Source: JANLVJ01 sp031363945 (GTDB lineage: Bacteria > Bacteroidota > Bacteroidia > Sphingobacteriales > Sphingobacteriaceae). Taken from it: a stretch of DNA of 64,000 nucleotides. Positions 25,266 to 34,713 of the stretch are shown in pieces (the stretch's first letter is position 1; every line of letters starts with the position of its first letter). The notes under the pieces are model-generated. The model did no database searches. It was not told where the DNA came from and saw only the letters and a list, made by a program, of their open reading frames with translations. The position numbers and the translations under genes are program-made. The stretch lies in assembly GCA_031363945.1 (NCBI GenBank), contig JANLVJ010000024.1:18956-82955 (forward strand), in the 5' to 3' direction.

Positions 25266-26222
25266 CTATTTTAAGTAAACTTCAGTGGCGCCGTAGCCAA
25301 ATCGGTCTTTACCAGCATCTTTAAACGTACGGATATAAGAGTTATTTGAAATTTTCTTATGTATTTCATGCCTAAGAACCCCGTTACCAACCCCATGTAT
25401 AAATACAATTTTTTCCATGCCGTTACTAATGGCTGCATCAAGACTCTTCTGAAAATGGTTCATTTGTAATTTTAGCATTTCCTGATTGCTGATATTTTTT
25501 TCATAAGTGGGAAGCTGCTCAAAATGAAGGTCTACAATATCAAGAGGCCTGGGCATGACAGGTGTTTTTGCCTCAGAAGTAAAGAATGCCTCGCGCAAGG
25601 CTTTGGCATCGAGTTCAGGAAATTCTTCGTCAAGACTAAATAAATAAGCTGGTTCACTCAAAAGCGGGGCCTGCTTTTTTGCCAGGCTAAACTGCTTGGG
25701 TTTTAATTTAATCGAATGAAGTCGGGAAGGTATAGGTTCAAATTCGCCCTTATGCAGATAAACCACCTGAAAGTAAAATACCGGCCATTCTTCAAGTTCT
25801 CTCAGTGAACTGCTGGCAAGTTTTGCCGATTGACCGGGGGCAATTACACCTGCCCATTCTCCTGTAAATATGTGTTTCTTTTCTGTGTAAAACTGTATAA
25901 ACAGATGGTAGTCAGTGGTATTCAGGATATGCTTTTCCTGCAGATAATTTAATGCTTTATCTGCAGTGAAGGCCAAATAAATACCCCTTGATTTTGAAAT
26001 TACAGGTTTCGGTGCTTCTACAATGAGCATGGCCGGCTCAGTGAGGTCATCTGTTAATTTTTTTTCACCCCTGTTTACAAGCACCAGTTCTGAATTCAGA
26101 ACTGGTACCTCAAAATCCTTTTCAATGGTAACACCAACTAGTTGTGAGTCAATAATCTTTGTCACAATACCTTCTTGACGCTCATTTACAAACCTTACAT
26201 AATCGCCTAGATTAAAACTCAT
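25266..26222 (-). CDS. DUF2027/Smr-domain protein
   Basis: This 318-residue cytoplasmic protein is of a Bacteroidota type. The N-terminus (residues 1-60) is a small SH3/KOW-like beta segment (LGDYVRFVNERQEGIVTKI). A middle DUF2027 beta domain covers about 70-190. A C-terminal Smr domain (VDLHFEQLP, then VFIHGVGNGVLRHEIHKKI and GATEVYLK) covers about 230-318. Smr domains, as in MutS2, are nucleic-acid endonuclease or binding modules; the role of this stand-alone form is not established. Its ATG overlaps the phosphohexomutase stop by four bases (ATGA), so the two are translationally coupled. Confidence 0.87.
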   Translation of the reverse strand: MSFNLGDYVRFVNERQEGIVTKIIDSQLVGVTIEKDFEVPVLNSELVLVNRGEKKLTDDLTEPAMLIVEAPKPVISKSRGIYLAFTADKALNYLQEKHILNTTDYHLFIQFYTEKKHIFTGEWAGVIAPGQSAKLASSSLRELEEWPVFYFQVVYLHKGEFEPIPSRLHSIKLKPKQFSLAKKQAPLLSEPAYLFSLDEEFPELDAKALREAFFTSEAKTPVMPRPLDIVDLHFEQLPTYEKNISNQEMLKLQMNHFQKSLDAAISNGMEKIVFIHGVGNGVLRHEIHKKISNNSYIRTFKDAGKDRFGYGATEVYLK

Positions 26223-27628
26223 GCCAGCACAGTTTCTTTAACAATATCCAGTATGGCAAATGCGGCTTCTGAATCTGCTGCTTCTGCATACACTCTTAAC
26301 ACTGGCTCTGTACCTGAAGGGCGCATCATTACCCACTGGCTATCGCCTAAATGAAATTTATACCCGTCCATATCTTCTATACTTTCAACCTGGTAGGTAC
26401 CGAAGGCTGTATATTTTTTGGCTTTGCAACTTGCAATAATTTCCTGCTTTTTTTCTTCTGTCAGATGAAGATCATAGCGCTCAACAGCAAATGAACCGAC
26501 AACAGCATATATTTCCTGAATTAATTCAGGTAGTGATTTGCCAGATTTAGCCATGAATTCCCAGATGATCAGGCCAATCCAAATACCATCACGCTCTGGT
26601 ATATGACCTCTGATGGCAATTCCACCAGATTCTTCACCACCCACCAGGAATTCATCACCCATATTTACGATCAGATCGCAGATATATTTAAAACCAATTT
26701 TCGTGGTTGTATGGGGCAGGTCATAAGCCTTGCAAAGTTGGGCAATTTTAGAGGTAGTTGAGAACGTGGTGATAACAGCTCCTTTTTCTCCCTTATATTT
26801 TACCATATAATGAATCAGCAGCAAGAGTAAATGATGAGAGTCAATAAAATTACCTTCACCATCATACATACCGATACGGTCAGCATCCCCATCTGTAACC
26901 AGCGCCCCGTCCATATCACCTGCAACCTGTAATAATTCACGCAACTCAGTCAGGTTTTTATCAATGGGTTCTGGTGCCTGCCCTTCAAAACCAGGGTTGA
27001 CATCGGTATGCAAAAATGTAAGGTCTGGAAGCAGATCACGCATAACATTTTTACCTGCTCCAAACATCGCATCATAGGCAAGTCTCATTCCTGACTCTTC
27101 GATGACAGACATGTCAAAATTAGCCCGCACCTGAGTCAGATACATTTCTTCTAAATCTATATCCTTAATTAAACCTGATTTCTTGTACTCATCAAGTTCA
27201 AGTAAACCCAAAGAGACTTTATCAGGAATATTATCTTCTACCAGTTCAATCATTTCAGGGGTAGCGGGACCACCATAATAAGCTTTTATTTTATAGCCAT
27301 TATATTCTGGGGGGTTATGACTGGCTGTTATAATTATGCCGGCAGTTGTCTTTAATTTTACTGTTCCCAGAGAAACCATGGGTGTAGAAACGAACTCGTT
27401 TACTGCCAGATAAACCGTAATACCTTCATATGCAAGAACCCGGGCTGTTGTTTCGGCAAACATTCGCCCACCAAAACGCGGATCATTACCAACTACCGCT
27501 GTTGGTGCAGAATAATTTTCTTTCAACCATACTGCAGTAGCATAGGCTACGCGTTGTACATTTTCAACAGTAAAATCAAGAGCGATAATGGCTCTCCAGC
27601 CATCTGTGCCAAATTTAATTTTTTGCAT
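26219..27628 (-). CDS. Phosphoglucomutase/phosphomannomutase family enzyme
   Basis: This alpha-D-phosphohexomutase interconverts hexose-1- and -6-phosphates, cytoplasmic, 469 residues. The phosphoserine loop is in TASHNPPEYNGYK, the metal loop in VTDGDADRIGMYD, the sugar loop in VGGEESGGIA and the phosphate-binding site in MMRPSGTEPVLRVYAEA. The family cannot be split into phosphoglucomutase or phosphomannomutase by these motifs alone. A mannose-1-phosphate guanylyltransferase is encoded at 11852-12934, so phosphomannomutase activity would be useful. The next gene overlaps it by four bases. Confidence 0.92.
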   Translation of the reverse strand: MQKIKFGTDGWRAIIALDFTVENVQRVAYATAVWLKENYSAPTAVVGNDPRFGGRMFAETTARVLAYEGITVYLAVNEFVSTPMVSLGTVKLKTTAGIIITASHNPPEYNGYKIKAYYGGPATPEMIELVEDNIPDKVSLGLLELDEYKKSGLIKDIDLEEMYLTQVRANFDMSVIEESGMRLAYDAMFGAGKNVMRDLLPDLTFLHTDVNPGFEGQAPEPIDKNLTELRELLQVAGDMDGALVTDGDADRIGMYDGEGNFIDSHHLLLLLIHYMVKYKGEKGAVITTFSTTSKIAQLCKAYDLPHTTTKIGFKYICDLIVNMGDEFLVGGEESGGIAIRGHIPERDGIWIGLIIWEFMAKSGKSLPELIQEIYAVVGSFAVERYDLHLTEEKKQEIIASCKAKKYTAFGTYQVESIEDMDGYKFHLGDSQWVMMRPSGTEPVLRVYAEAADSEAAFAILDIVKETVLA

Positions 27629-27830
27629 AATTAGTAAAGGTCTTCTTTTAAATAAAACGTTAATCGATGCCCGATAAGGTTGGTAATTCTAGGTAAATGA
27701 TTTTACATCAAAAATGCGAATCAAATTCTTTAAATGTTTGTAAAAAATCGGGATATTTAAAGACTTTTTTTCAAAGTTTAGTAACGTTAGCACATTTTTT
27801 TCTATAATATACACTATTTTTCCATTCAAT

Positions 27831-29147
27831 ATGAAAGTTTTAAAATTTGGAGGAACCTCGGTTGGCAGTCCCGAGAGGATGCACAAGCTACTTGATCTTC
27901 TTGACACAACGACTGAACAGATAATTGTTTTGTCAGCAGTATCGGGTACTACCAATTCACTGGTAAATATAGCTAGAGCTTGGTCAAAAGGCAAGACAGA
28001 AGAAGCCAGGTTGCTTACAGAAGAATTAAAAACCAGTTACGAAGTGTTCTGTTCGGAACTTCTAACAGACAAAGATCTGTTAGAAGTAGCCTACAATACA
28101 TTAGCAGAGCATTTTATGCTCTTATTAATCATTGGTACCGAACCCTATAAACCCCAGACAGAAAAAATTATACTTGCCCAGGGAGAACTTTTATCTACCC
28201 GGCTTTTTACACTTTATCTACGTGAGAAAAAAGTTCCGGCTCTTTTGCTGCCAGCCCTTGAGTTCATGAAAATAGATGAGAATGAAGAACCTGTCATTTC
28301 CTTTATTGCTGAAAAATTGCAGGCCCTGCTTAAGAAATATGCTGGTACGAAGCTTTTCGTGACTCAGGGTTTTATTTGTATGAATGACTTTGGTGATATT
28401 GATAACCTGAAAAGAGGGGGTAGTGACTATACTGCTTCTCTTATTGGGGCTGCCTTACAGGCTGAAGAAATTCAGATCTGGACAGATATAGATGGTATGC
28501 ATAATAATGATCCAAGGATTGTTAAAAATACCCGACCAATTGCCGAGCTGTCATTTGGTGAGGCAGCTGAACTGGCCTATTTCGGCGCAAAAATACTACA
28601 TCCTCAAAGTGTATTTCCGGCCCAGCGTTTTAATGTTCCGGTACGTTTGCTTAATACAATGGACCCAACAGCACGGGGTACCCTGATCAGTAATAAGCGA
28701 TCGGCTGGAGATGTTAAGTCAATAGCAGCTAAAGATGGTATTATTGCTATCAACATTTTATCAAGCCGGATGTTGATGGCTTATGGTTTTCTACGCAGGG
28801 TATTTGAAATTTTTGAACGCTATAAGACACCCATCGATATGATAACGACTTCTGAAGTGGCGGTTTCTCTTACCATTGATCATATTGTGCACCTTGATGA
28901 AATTCTGGCTGAATTACGTTCTTTTGGTACGGTTGAACTAGATCTTGAGCAAAGCATTATTTGTGTGGTGGGCGATTTTCTGTCAACAAAAACAGGTATG
29001 GTGGCCAAAGTTCTGGGCTGTCTGCCAGATACTCCGATCAGAATGGTTTCATATGGTGGCAGCACCAATAATATGTCAATTCTTGTACGAACAGTTGATA
29101 AAAATTCAGCACTACAGGCATTGCATACAGGAATATTTTTAAGCTGA
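27831..29147 (+). CDS. lysC: Aspartate kinase
   Basis: This enzyme phosphorylates aspartate, the first step to lysine, threonine and methionine. It has 438 residues. The N-terminal kinase domain begins with KVLKFGGTSVGSPERM and contains FVTQGFICMNDFGDIDNLKRGGSDYTA and WTDIDGMHNNDPRIV. C-terminal ACT domains (about 300-438) give feedback control. It is monofunctional, with no homoserine dehydrogenase fused. Its stop shares one base with the lysA start, so a lysine-dedicated role is likely. No lysine riboswitch was recognised in the 200 bases upstream. Confidence 0.96.
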   Translation: MKVLKFGGTSVGSPERMHKLLDLLDTTTEQIIVLSAVSGTTNSLVNIARAWSKGKTEEARLLTEELKTSYEVFCSELLTDKDLLEVAYNTLAEHFMLLLIIGTEPYKPQTEKIILAQGELLSTRLFTLYLREKKVPALLLPALEFMKIDENEEPVISFIAEKLQALLKKYAGTKLFVTQGFICMNDFGDIDNLKRGGSDYTASLIGAALQAEEIQIWTDIDGMHNNDPRIVKNTRPIAELSFGEAAELAYFGAKILHPQSVFPAQRFNVPVRLLNTMDPTARGTLISNKRSAGDVKSIAAKDGIIAINILSSRMLMAYGFLRRVFEIFERYKTPIDMITTSEVAVSLTIDHIVHLDEILAELRSFGTVELDLEQSIICVVGDFLSTKTGMVAKVLGCLPDTPIRMVSYGGSTNNMSILVRTVDKNSALQALHTGIFLS

Positions 29148-30319
29148 TGAATATAGAATCACTTAGTGCAGCCCTAAAAACAGTGCGTACCCCTTTTTAC
29201 TGGTATGATTTATTCTTGTTTGCAGCAACGATTAAAGCGTGTAATGAATCATCTTCACCTTATGGTTTTCATGTTCATTATGCGTTAAAAGCAAATTTTA
29301 ATGATCCTATTCTAGACTTGATAGCCGCTTCTGGTATGGGAGCAGATTGTGTCAGTGGCAATGAAGTTCGAAAAGCTGTTGAGCGTGGGTTTCCATCTGA
29401 AAAAATTGTCTTTGCCGGTGTCGGTAAGAGTGATTGGGAAATGGAAGAAGCGCTTGACCTAAATATATTTGCCTTCAACTGTGAGTCAATTGAAGAATTG
29501 CAGGTAATCAATGAATTAGCCGCTTCAAAGAATAAGGTGGCCAGAGTAGCTATTCGTATTAATCCAAATGTGAATGCCAATACCCACCAATATATTACAA
29601 CCGGCCTGAATGAAAATAAATTCGGTGTAAATACGGCAGATCTTGAACAGGTGATAAGTGTTTTACGTGAGAGTAAAAACCTGAGTTTTCTTGGACTGCA
29701 CTTTCATATTGGTTCACAGATTACAGATATGGAAGTATTCAAAAGTCTATGTATTCGGGTCAATGAACTCACAGCCTGGTTTGAAGCACGCAATTTTCCT
29801 GTTCATGTTTTAAATGTAGGTGGAGGCCTGGGTATTGATTACCACGAACCCTTGAAAAATACAATTCCTGATTTCAAGACTTACTTTTCAATCTTTCATA
29901 AATACCTTGAAATAAAACCCTTACAACAGGTTCATTTTGAACTTGGGCGTTCTCTGGTTGCCCAGTGTGGTAATTTAATTAGTAAAGTCTTATATATCAA
30001 GAAAGGCATCTCAACTAATTTTGCCATCATCGACGCAGGAATGACAGAACTTATCAGGCCTGCACTCTATCAGGCATGGCATGATATTGCGAATCTCACA
30101 GCCGATACCAGTACAATGAAATCTGAAACTACTGTAAGCGAAGTTTATGACATTGTGGGCCCAATCTGTGAGTCTTCAGACCTTTTTCGTAAAGCCGTTG
30201 AACTTCCTGAAACCCGGCGTGGTGATATGCTGATCATTCGTTCTGCCGGTGCTTATGGCCAGGTCATGACATCGGGATATAATTTGCGCAAAGTAGCAGA
30301 AACAGTTTATAGCGGTTAA
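29147..30319 (+). CDS. lysA: Diaminopimelate decarboxylase
   Basis: This PLP enzyme makes lysine from meso-diaminopimelate, the last step of the pathway. It has 390 residues. The PLP lysine is in VHYALKANFNDPIL near residue 49. Other conserved parts are KFGVN, GLHFHIGSQI, LNVGGGLGIDY, FELGRSLVAQCG, DAGMTELIRPALYQAWH and GPICESSDLF. Its first base is the last base of the lysC stop (TGATG), so the two genes are translationally coupled. It ends just before a degenerate repeat shared with the end of the convergent dehydrogenase gene. Confidence 0.96.
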   Translation: MNIESLSAALKTVRTPFYWYDLFLFAATIKACNESSSPYGFHVHYALKANFNDPILDLIAASGMGADCVSGNEVRKAVERGFPSEKIVFAGVGKSDWEMEEALDLNIFAFNCESIEELQVINELAASKNKVARVAIRINPNVNANTHQYITTGLNENKFGVNTADLEQVISVLRESKNLSFLGLHFHIGSQITDMEVFKSLCIRVNELTAWFEARNFPVHVLNVGGGLGIDYHEPLKNTIPDFKTYFSIFHKYLEIKPLQQVHFELGRSLVAQCGNLISKVLYIKKGISTNFAIIDAGMTELIRPALYQAWHDIANLTADTSTMKSETTVSEVYDIVGPICESSDLFRKAVELPETRRGDMLIIRSAGAYGQVMTSGYNLRKVAETVYSG

Positions 30320-30320
30320 A

Positions 30321-30402
30321 TTTAGACGTTCTTGCATTTGAATAAAGACGCCCTTGCATTTACAATGCGTCTGGCATTTAAGCAAAGGCGCCTTAGCGTT
30401 TA
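30321..30402. repeat. Degenerate 18-22-bp tandem repeat between convergent genes
   Basis: Four diverged copies follow the lysA stop: 30321-30342, 30343-30364, 30365-30382 and 30383-30402. The first two share AGACG followed by CTTGCATTT; the third and fourth keep the GCG/GTC and GCATTT or GCGTTTA parts. The last copy runs into the stop codon of the convergent acyl-CoA dehydrogenase gene. No clean terminator was seen in this 80-base gap. Confidence 0.6.
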
Positions 30403-31581
30403 TTTAAATGCATTCAATCCTGTAATATCCATGCCAGTAATCAACAGATGAATATCATGGGTGCCTTCATAGGTCACCACAGATTCAAGATTCATCATAT
30501 GTCGCATGATCGGGTAATCACCGGTGATACCCATGCCACCAAGCATTTGTCTAGCCTCACGGGCGACATTTTGCGCTGTTGCCACACTATTTCTCTTCGC
30601 CATAGAAATTTGAGCTGGTGTTGCCCTGTCTTCATTTTTAAGCTGCCCCAGCCTTAATACCATGAGTTGCCCCTTGGTAATTTCCGTAATCATTTCAGCA
30701 AGTTTTTTCTGCTGCAACTGAAAACCTCCAATTGGTTTACCAAACTGTATGCGCTGTTTAGAATAACGCAAAGCTGTATCATAACAGTCAAGTGCTGCTC
30801 CAAGTGCTCCCCAGGCAATTCCAAATCTGGCAGAATTCAAACAGCTTAGAGGGCCTTTCAGACCTGTAATGTCAGGAAGCAAATTTTCTTTTGGAATTTT
30901 GACATTATTGAAAACAAGTTCCCCTGTTGCAGAAGCACGAAGACTCCATTTATTATGTGTTTCAGGGGTAGAAAAACCCTCCATTCCTCTTTCAACAATT
31001 AAACCTTTGATTTTACCTTCAGGATCTTTAGCCCAGACGACAGCTATATCAGCAAACGGGGCATTTGAAATCCACATCTTGGCTCCATTAAGCACATAAT
31101 GGTCACCCGCATCAGTAAAATGAGTTTTCATATCTGCTGGGTCAGAACCATGATCAGGCTCTGTCAGACCGAAACATCCGATTAGCTTGCCTGAAGCTAG
31201 CTTTGGCAGAAACTTCATTTTTTGCTCTTCAGATCCGAAGGCATTTATCGGATACATTACAAGTGAACCCTGTACTGAGGCCGTTGACCTGATTCCAGAA
31301 TCACCGCGTTCGAGTTCCTGCATGATTATGCCGTAAGCAATATAATCAAGACCCTGCCCGCCATATTTAACCGGTATTGTTGGACCAAAGGCTCCGATTT
31401 CAGCTAGTCCCTTTAAGATTTCATGTGGGAAACGTGCTTCCTGAGCAGCCTGCTCGATAATTGGAGAGATTTCTTTTTTGACCCATGCTCGCACAGAGTC
31501 TCTGATCAGCAGGTGCTCCTGAGATAAAAACTCATCAAGAAGAAAATAATCAGCACCTTCGTATTGGTCTTGCCTTGCCAT
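30400..31581 (-). CDS. gcdH: Acyl-CoA dehydrogenase, glutaryl-CoA dehydrogenase-like
   Basis: This FAD enzyme of 393 residues belongs to the acyl-CoA dehydrogenase family. The blocks GDSGIRSTASVQGSLVMYPI, GCFGLTEPDHGSDPADM and the C-terminal YEGTHDIHLLITGMDITGLNAF closely match glutaryl-CoA dehydrogenase, including the catalytic base glutamate in TYEGTHD. That enzyme converts glutaryl-CoA to crotonyl-CoA in lysine and tryptophan breakdown and donates electrons to ETF, whose genes are at 5484-7205. A general short-chain acyl-CoA dehydrogenase is the alternative. It is monocistronic and divergent from folB. Confidence 0.87.
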   Translation of the reverse strand: MARQDQYEGADYFLLDEFLSQEHLLIRDSVRAWVKKEISPIIEQAAQEARFPHEILKGLAEIGAFGPTIPVKYGGQGLDYIAYGIIMQELERGDSGIRSTASVQGSLVMYPINAFGSEEQKMKFLPKLASGKLIGCFGLTEPDHGSDPADMKTHFTDAGDHYVLNGAKMWISNAPFADIAVVWAKDPEGKIKGLIVERGMEGFSTPETHNKWSLRASATGELVFNNVKIPKENLLPDITGLKGPLSCLNSARFGIAWGALGAALDCYDTALRYSKQRIQFGKPIGGFQLQQKKLAEMITEITKGQLMVLRLGQLKNEDRATPAQISMAKRNSVATAQNVAREARQMLGGMGITGDYPIMRHMMNLESVVTYEGTHDIHLLITGMDITGLNAFK

Positions 31582-31672
31582 GGCGAAAGGTAGATAATAA
31601 TAGATTACGGTACAGTTCTTTTAACGAAATATTGCGTATTATTAGGTTTACCATAAATGGGTATCTGCTTGA

Positions 31673-32038
31673 ATGATAAAACATAAAATAGGCCTTCACG
31701 GTATGGAGTTTTTTGCTTTTCATGGTTTACATCCTGAAGAGACAATTAACGGCAATAAATTTATTGTTGATGTAGAAGTTGAGACTGATTTTACCAAAGC
31801 GGCCTTAAGTGATGATATTTCCGGAACATTCAACTATGAGCAAATCTATGCCATCGTTGAGCAGGAAATGAAAATTACCTCAAAGCTTCTCGAGCATCTG
31901 GCAGAGCGAATTTTGATGAAACTCAAACTTTTTCCTGCCACAGCCTTTTCTATAAAAGTTTCTGTTGCCAAAATGAATCCACCACTTAAAGGGGCTACAG
32001 CCAAATCTTTTATCGAAATCTGTTATAAAAATAAATAA
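31673..32038 (+). CDS. folB: Dihydroneopterin aldolase
   Basis: FolB cleaves 7,8-dihydroneopterin to 6-hydroxymethyl-dihydropterin and glycolaldehyde in folate synthesis. It has 121 residues, the usual size. Conserved parts are LHGMEFFAFHGLHPEE at the N-terminus, FNYEQIYAIVEQEM with the active-site tyrosine near residue 61, LLEHLAERI and VSVAKMNPPLKG with the active-site lysine near 103. A GlcD-like oxidase follows 37 bases downstream on the same strand. Confidence 0.94.
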   Translation: MIKHKIGLHGMEFFAFHGLHPEETINGNKFIVDVEVETDFTKAALSDDISGTFNYEQIYAIVEQEMKITSKLLEHLAERILMKLKLFPATAFSIKVSVAKMNPPLKGATAKSFIEICYKNK

Positions 32039-32075
32039 AAGTTAAAATTACCTGTTCTGTTTAAAATTTCCCGTC

Positions 32076-33479
32076 TTGAATTCCTATACTCCTTTAGATC
32101 CTATTTTACTCGCCCAGCTTACTGGTCTTTTTTCCAAGGGTAGTTTTAAAACTGTGCCAGAAGAGCTTCAGAAATATGCACATGATGAAACTGAAGACCT
32201 GGTTTTTTTACCTGAAGCAGTTTTTATTCCTGATAATACGGCTGATGTTTCAAGATTGCTTAGCTGGTGTACCTTGCACAATGTACCTGTTGTTGCCCGG
32301 GGTGCTGGTACAGGCTTAAGCGGAGGGGCTTTACCTGTTTATAAAGGGATAATCATTTCATTTGAACGCATGAACCAGCTTATTGAACTCGATGAACGTA
32401 ATCAGCAGGCCACCGTTCAGCCGGGTATGATTACCGAAGTCTTCATGAAATTAGTTGAAGAAAAGAGCCTTTACTATCCGGTTGACCCTGCCTCAAAGGG
32501 TTCATGTTACTTAGGGGGTAATGTTGCCACCTGCTCTGGAGGGCCGAGAGTTGTAAAATATGGGTCTATACGTGAATATGTATTGAATCTGGAAGTAGTA
32601 CTTGCCGATGGGTCTGTGATCTGGACAGGGGCAAATACCATCAAATATGCTTCAGGCTATAATCTTACACAGCTTATGATCGGGAGCGAGGGAACACTTG
32701 GTGTGATCACAGCGATGGTTCTGAAATTAATTCCCAGGCCTAAGACAAATATCTTACTACTGGCCGCATTTACCGATGCTGCTGTTGCCTGCCAGACAGT
32801 ATCGGCTATTTTTAGAAATGGATTTACTCCTTCAGCCCTTGAATTTATGGAACGGGAAGCCGTCGACTGGGTTCTTGAGCATGAGCTGTTCGTTTTTAAA
32901 ACCGATGAGATAACCGGAGCTTACCTGTTAATTGAATTGGACGGTAGTACACTTGAGACCTTACAAATTGAAAGTGAGCGACTGGCCGAGGTCATTTATG
33001 CTGCAGGCAGTCACGATATTATGCTGGCTGATACCGCAGCTCAGAAAGAAAGCTGGTGGCAATTAAGGAGAAGTATGGCAACCTCTGTAAAGGCGCATTC
33101 TGTTTACAAAGAAGAAGATACTGTTGTACCAAGAGCAGAACTGGCAAAATTACTTGAGGGAATCAAATCAATAGGGAGAACATTTAATTTCAAGTCAGTT
33201 TGTTACGGGCATGCGGGAGATGGTAATATGCACGTTAATATTATCAGGGGTGATATGTCTGATTTTGATTGGAATATTAGGTTAAAGGAGGGAATAAAAG
33301 AAATTTTCGCTCTTACTGTATCACTTGGAGGTACGCTCTCAGGTGAACATGGTATTGGCTGGGTGCAAAAAGAATATATGCAAATAAAATTTGCCCAAAT
33401 AAATATTGATTTGATGAAAGGAATTAAAGCGGTTTTTGATCCACAGAATATTCTTAATCCAGGCAAAATATTCAACTAA
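32076..33479 (+). CDS. FAD-linked oxidase, GlcD/D-lactate dehydrogenase-like
   Basis: This 467-residue flavoprotein has an FAD_binding_4 (PCMH) domain. VVARGAGTGLSGGALPVYKG is in the dinucleotide-binding part and GSCYLGGNVATCSGGPRVVKYG follows. A C-terminal FAD-oxidase domain shows GHAGDGNMHVNI, LSGEHGIGW and FDPQNILNPGKIF. It resembles glycolate oxidase subunit GlcD and D-lactate or D-2-hydroxyacid dehydrogenases; substrate cannot be fixed, and no glcE or glcF is adjacent. It starts with TTG at 32076 since no upstream or near in-frame ATG fits. Confidence 0.88.
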   Translation: MNSYTPLDPILLAQLTGLFSKGSFKTVPEELQKYAHDETEDLVFLPEAVFIPDNTADVSRLLSWCTLHNVPVVARGAGTGLSGGALPVYKGIIISFERMNQLIELDERNQQATVQPGMITEVFMKLVEEKSLYYPVDPASKGSCYLGGNVATCSGGPRVVKYGSIREYVLNLEVVLADGSVIWTGANTIKYASGYNLTQLMIGSEGTLGVITAMVLKLIPRPKTNILLLAAFTDAAVACQTVSAIFRNGFTPSALEFMEREAVDWVLEHELFVFKTDEITGAYLLIELDGSTLETLQIESERLAEVIYAAGSHDIMLADTAAQKESWWQLRRSMATSVKAHSVYKEEDTVVPRAELAKLLEGIKSIGRTFNFKSVCYGHAGDGNMHVNIIRGDMSDFDWNIRLKEGIKEIFALTVSLGGTLSGEHGIGWVQKEYMQIKFAQINIDLMKGIKAVFDPQNILNPGKIFN

Positions 33480-33623
33480 TGCCATTCTGTCATTGCCTTT
33501 AAATTTTAACTGACCTATTGACAGTATTATTCTGACGAAATGCTGGTAATGAACTCGTTATGAGGTGATATTAAGGTTTGGCATTTAAATGGATAACATA
33601 GAAGAAACAATAGAACTTTAACT

Positions 33624-34085
33624 ATGACATTCGTAAAATTTAATCAGCCAGCCCGGGGACAACGTTTCCCATTTACTCCGATTTATTCAGACCTTTTATC
33701 TAATTTATCTGATTCGCATCCTGCAGGTGAAATAAGTACAGGTGGTATTCCTCCAGTTAATATTTCAGAAACACCGATGCATTACCAAATTGATCTTGCT
33801 GCACCAGGCAACAAGAAAGAAGATTTTGTACTAAGTATTGAAGATGGCAAGCTTACAGTTTCAATTGCTAAGAAAGAAGAGGCAACAGAACCTGCCGCTG
33901 AAATCTTGAATTATACCCGCCGTGAAATAGTTCAGTCTATATTCAGCCGTAGTTTTAATTTACCTGAAGAAGCTGATCAGGATGTAATTAATGCAACTTA
34001 TGATGCTGGAATCTTAACGATTACTATCGGTAAACGTGAAGATGTCAAGCTGCGTAAAATTGCCCGTAACATTGTAATTAAATAA
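33624..34085 (+). CDS. Hsp20/alpha-crystallin small heat-shock protein
   Basis: This 153-residue ATP-independent chaperone holds unfolding proteins. The alpha-crystallin domain runs from about residue 50 (PPVNISETPMHYQIDLAAPG) to 140, with DFVLSIEDGKLTVSI, a short variable loop, FSRSFNLPEEADQDVINATYDAGILTI in pieces, and the C-terminal tail KIARNIVIK, whose I-x-I-like motif drives oligomer assembly. It is monocistronic with a strong terminator right after. I did not find a CIRCE or other heat-shock operator. Confidence 0.93.
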   Translation: MTFVKFNQPARGQRFPFTPIYSDLLSNLSDSHPAGEISTGGIPPVNISETPMHYQIDLAAPGNKKEDFVLSIEDGKLTVSIAKKEEATEPAAEILNYTRREIVQSIFSRSFNLPEEADQDVINATYDAGILTITIGKREDVKLRKIARNIVIK

Positions 34086-34121
34086 TATTTGCGTTGATTT
34101 TTAGTGTTTATTTTAGTTGGG

Positions 34122-34148
34122 AACCGGCTTTTAGCCGGTTTTTTTTTC
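34122..34148 (+). terminator. Rho-independent terminator after hsp20
   Basis: An 8-bp stem AACCGGCT/AGCCGGTT with a 3-base loop is followed directly by a run of T residues through 34147. It begins 37 bases past the hsp20 stop. A textbook intrinsic terminator. Confidence 0.92.
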
Positions 34149-34170
34149 GCTAAAATTTTTACTTTTGGCC

Positions 34171-34671
34171 ATGAAAAGACCGGAAAATGAAAGAAGTGAT
34201 TATACCTATGATTATATTAAGCTGGTCAATGATGATGTAATGTCAGTTCTTAATGAACAAATCATTGGTTTTCCTTCATTAATAAGCACCTTGGCCGGGA
34301 AAGAAGATTACGCATATCTGCCTGGCAAATGGACTGTTAAAGAAGTTGTGCAACATACCCTTGATACAGAACGAATACTGTCTTACAGGCTTCTGGCTTT
34401 TGCCCGGCTTGAAAAACAACCTCTTCCAGGCTTTGAACAAAGCGAATATGCACTGGCTGTCAATGTTGAAGGTAGAACATTACCTAATCTGATAGAAGAG
34501 TTTACCTGTCTGCGTAAGGCGAATATGTTTCTTTTTAACGCTCTTTCTGTCGAGGAATTAGAAAGAACAGGTGTAGCTTCGGGTATAGTTCGCTCAGTTA
34601 GAAAACTACTGTTTACTATTGCTGGTCACCTTGAACATCATCGCAATATTCTGCGTGAAAAATACAGCTAG
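34171..34671 (+). CDS. DinB/YfiT-family putative metalloenzyme
   Basis: This 166-residue protein of the DinB-like four-helix bundle superfamily starts at the ATG at 34171. The expected metal ligands are visible: a histidine in VVQHTLDTERILSYR near residue 57 and two in IAGHLEHHRNILREKY near the C-terminus. YLPGKWTVKEV matches the family N-terminal helix. Members include thiol transferases and metal-dependent hydrolases, most without known substrates. It follows the hsp20 terminator and stands alone. Confidence 0.85.
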   Translation: MKRPENERSDYTYDYIKLVNDDVMSVLNEQIIGFPSLISTLAGKEDYAYLPGKWTVKEVVQHTLDTERILSYRLLAFARLEKQPLPGFEQSEYALAVNVEGRTLPNLIEEFTCLRKANMFLFNALSVEELERTGVASGIVRSVRKLLFTIAGHLEHHRNILREKYS

Positions 34672-34713
34672 CAGGTAAATATGGTATAAACATTAACTTA
34701 ATGAACCAGGTAA

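Noticed and set aside
27629..27830. Possible lysine riboswitch upstream of lysC
   Set aside because: No L-box core motifs or paired helices could be recognised in this AT-rich leader.
34160..34167. TACTTTTG just before the DinB ATG as a promoter box
   Set aside because: It ends four bases before the start codon, so transcription would begin inside the gene; no -33 element. Likely chance.
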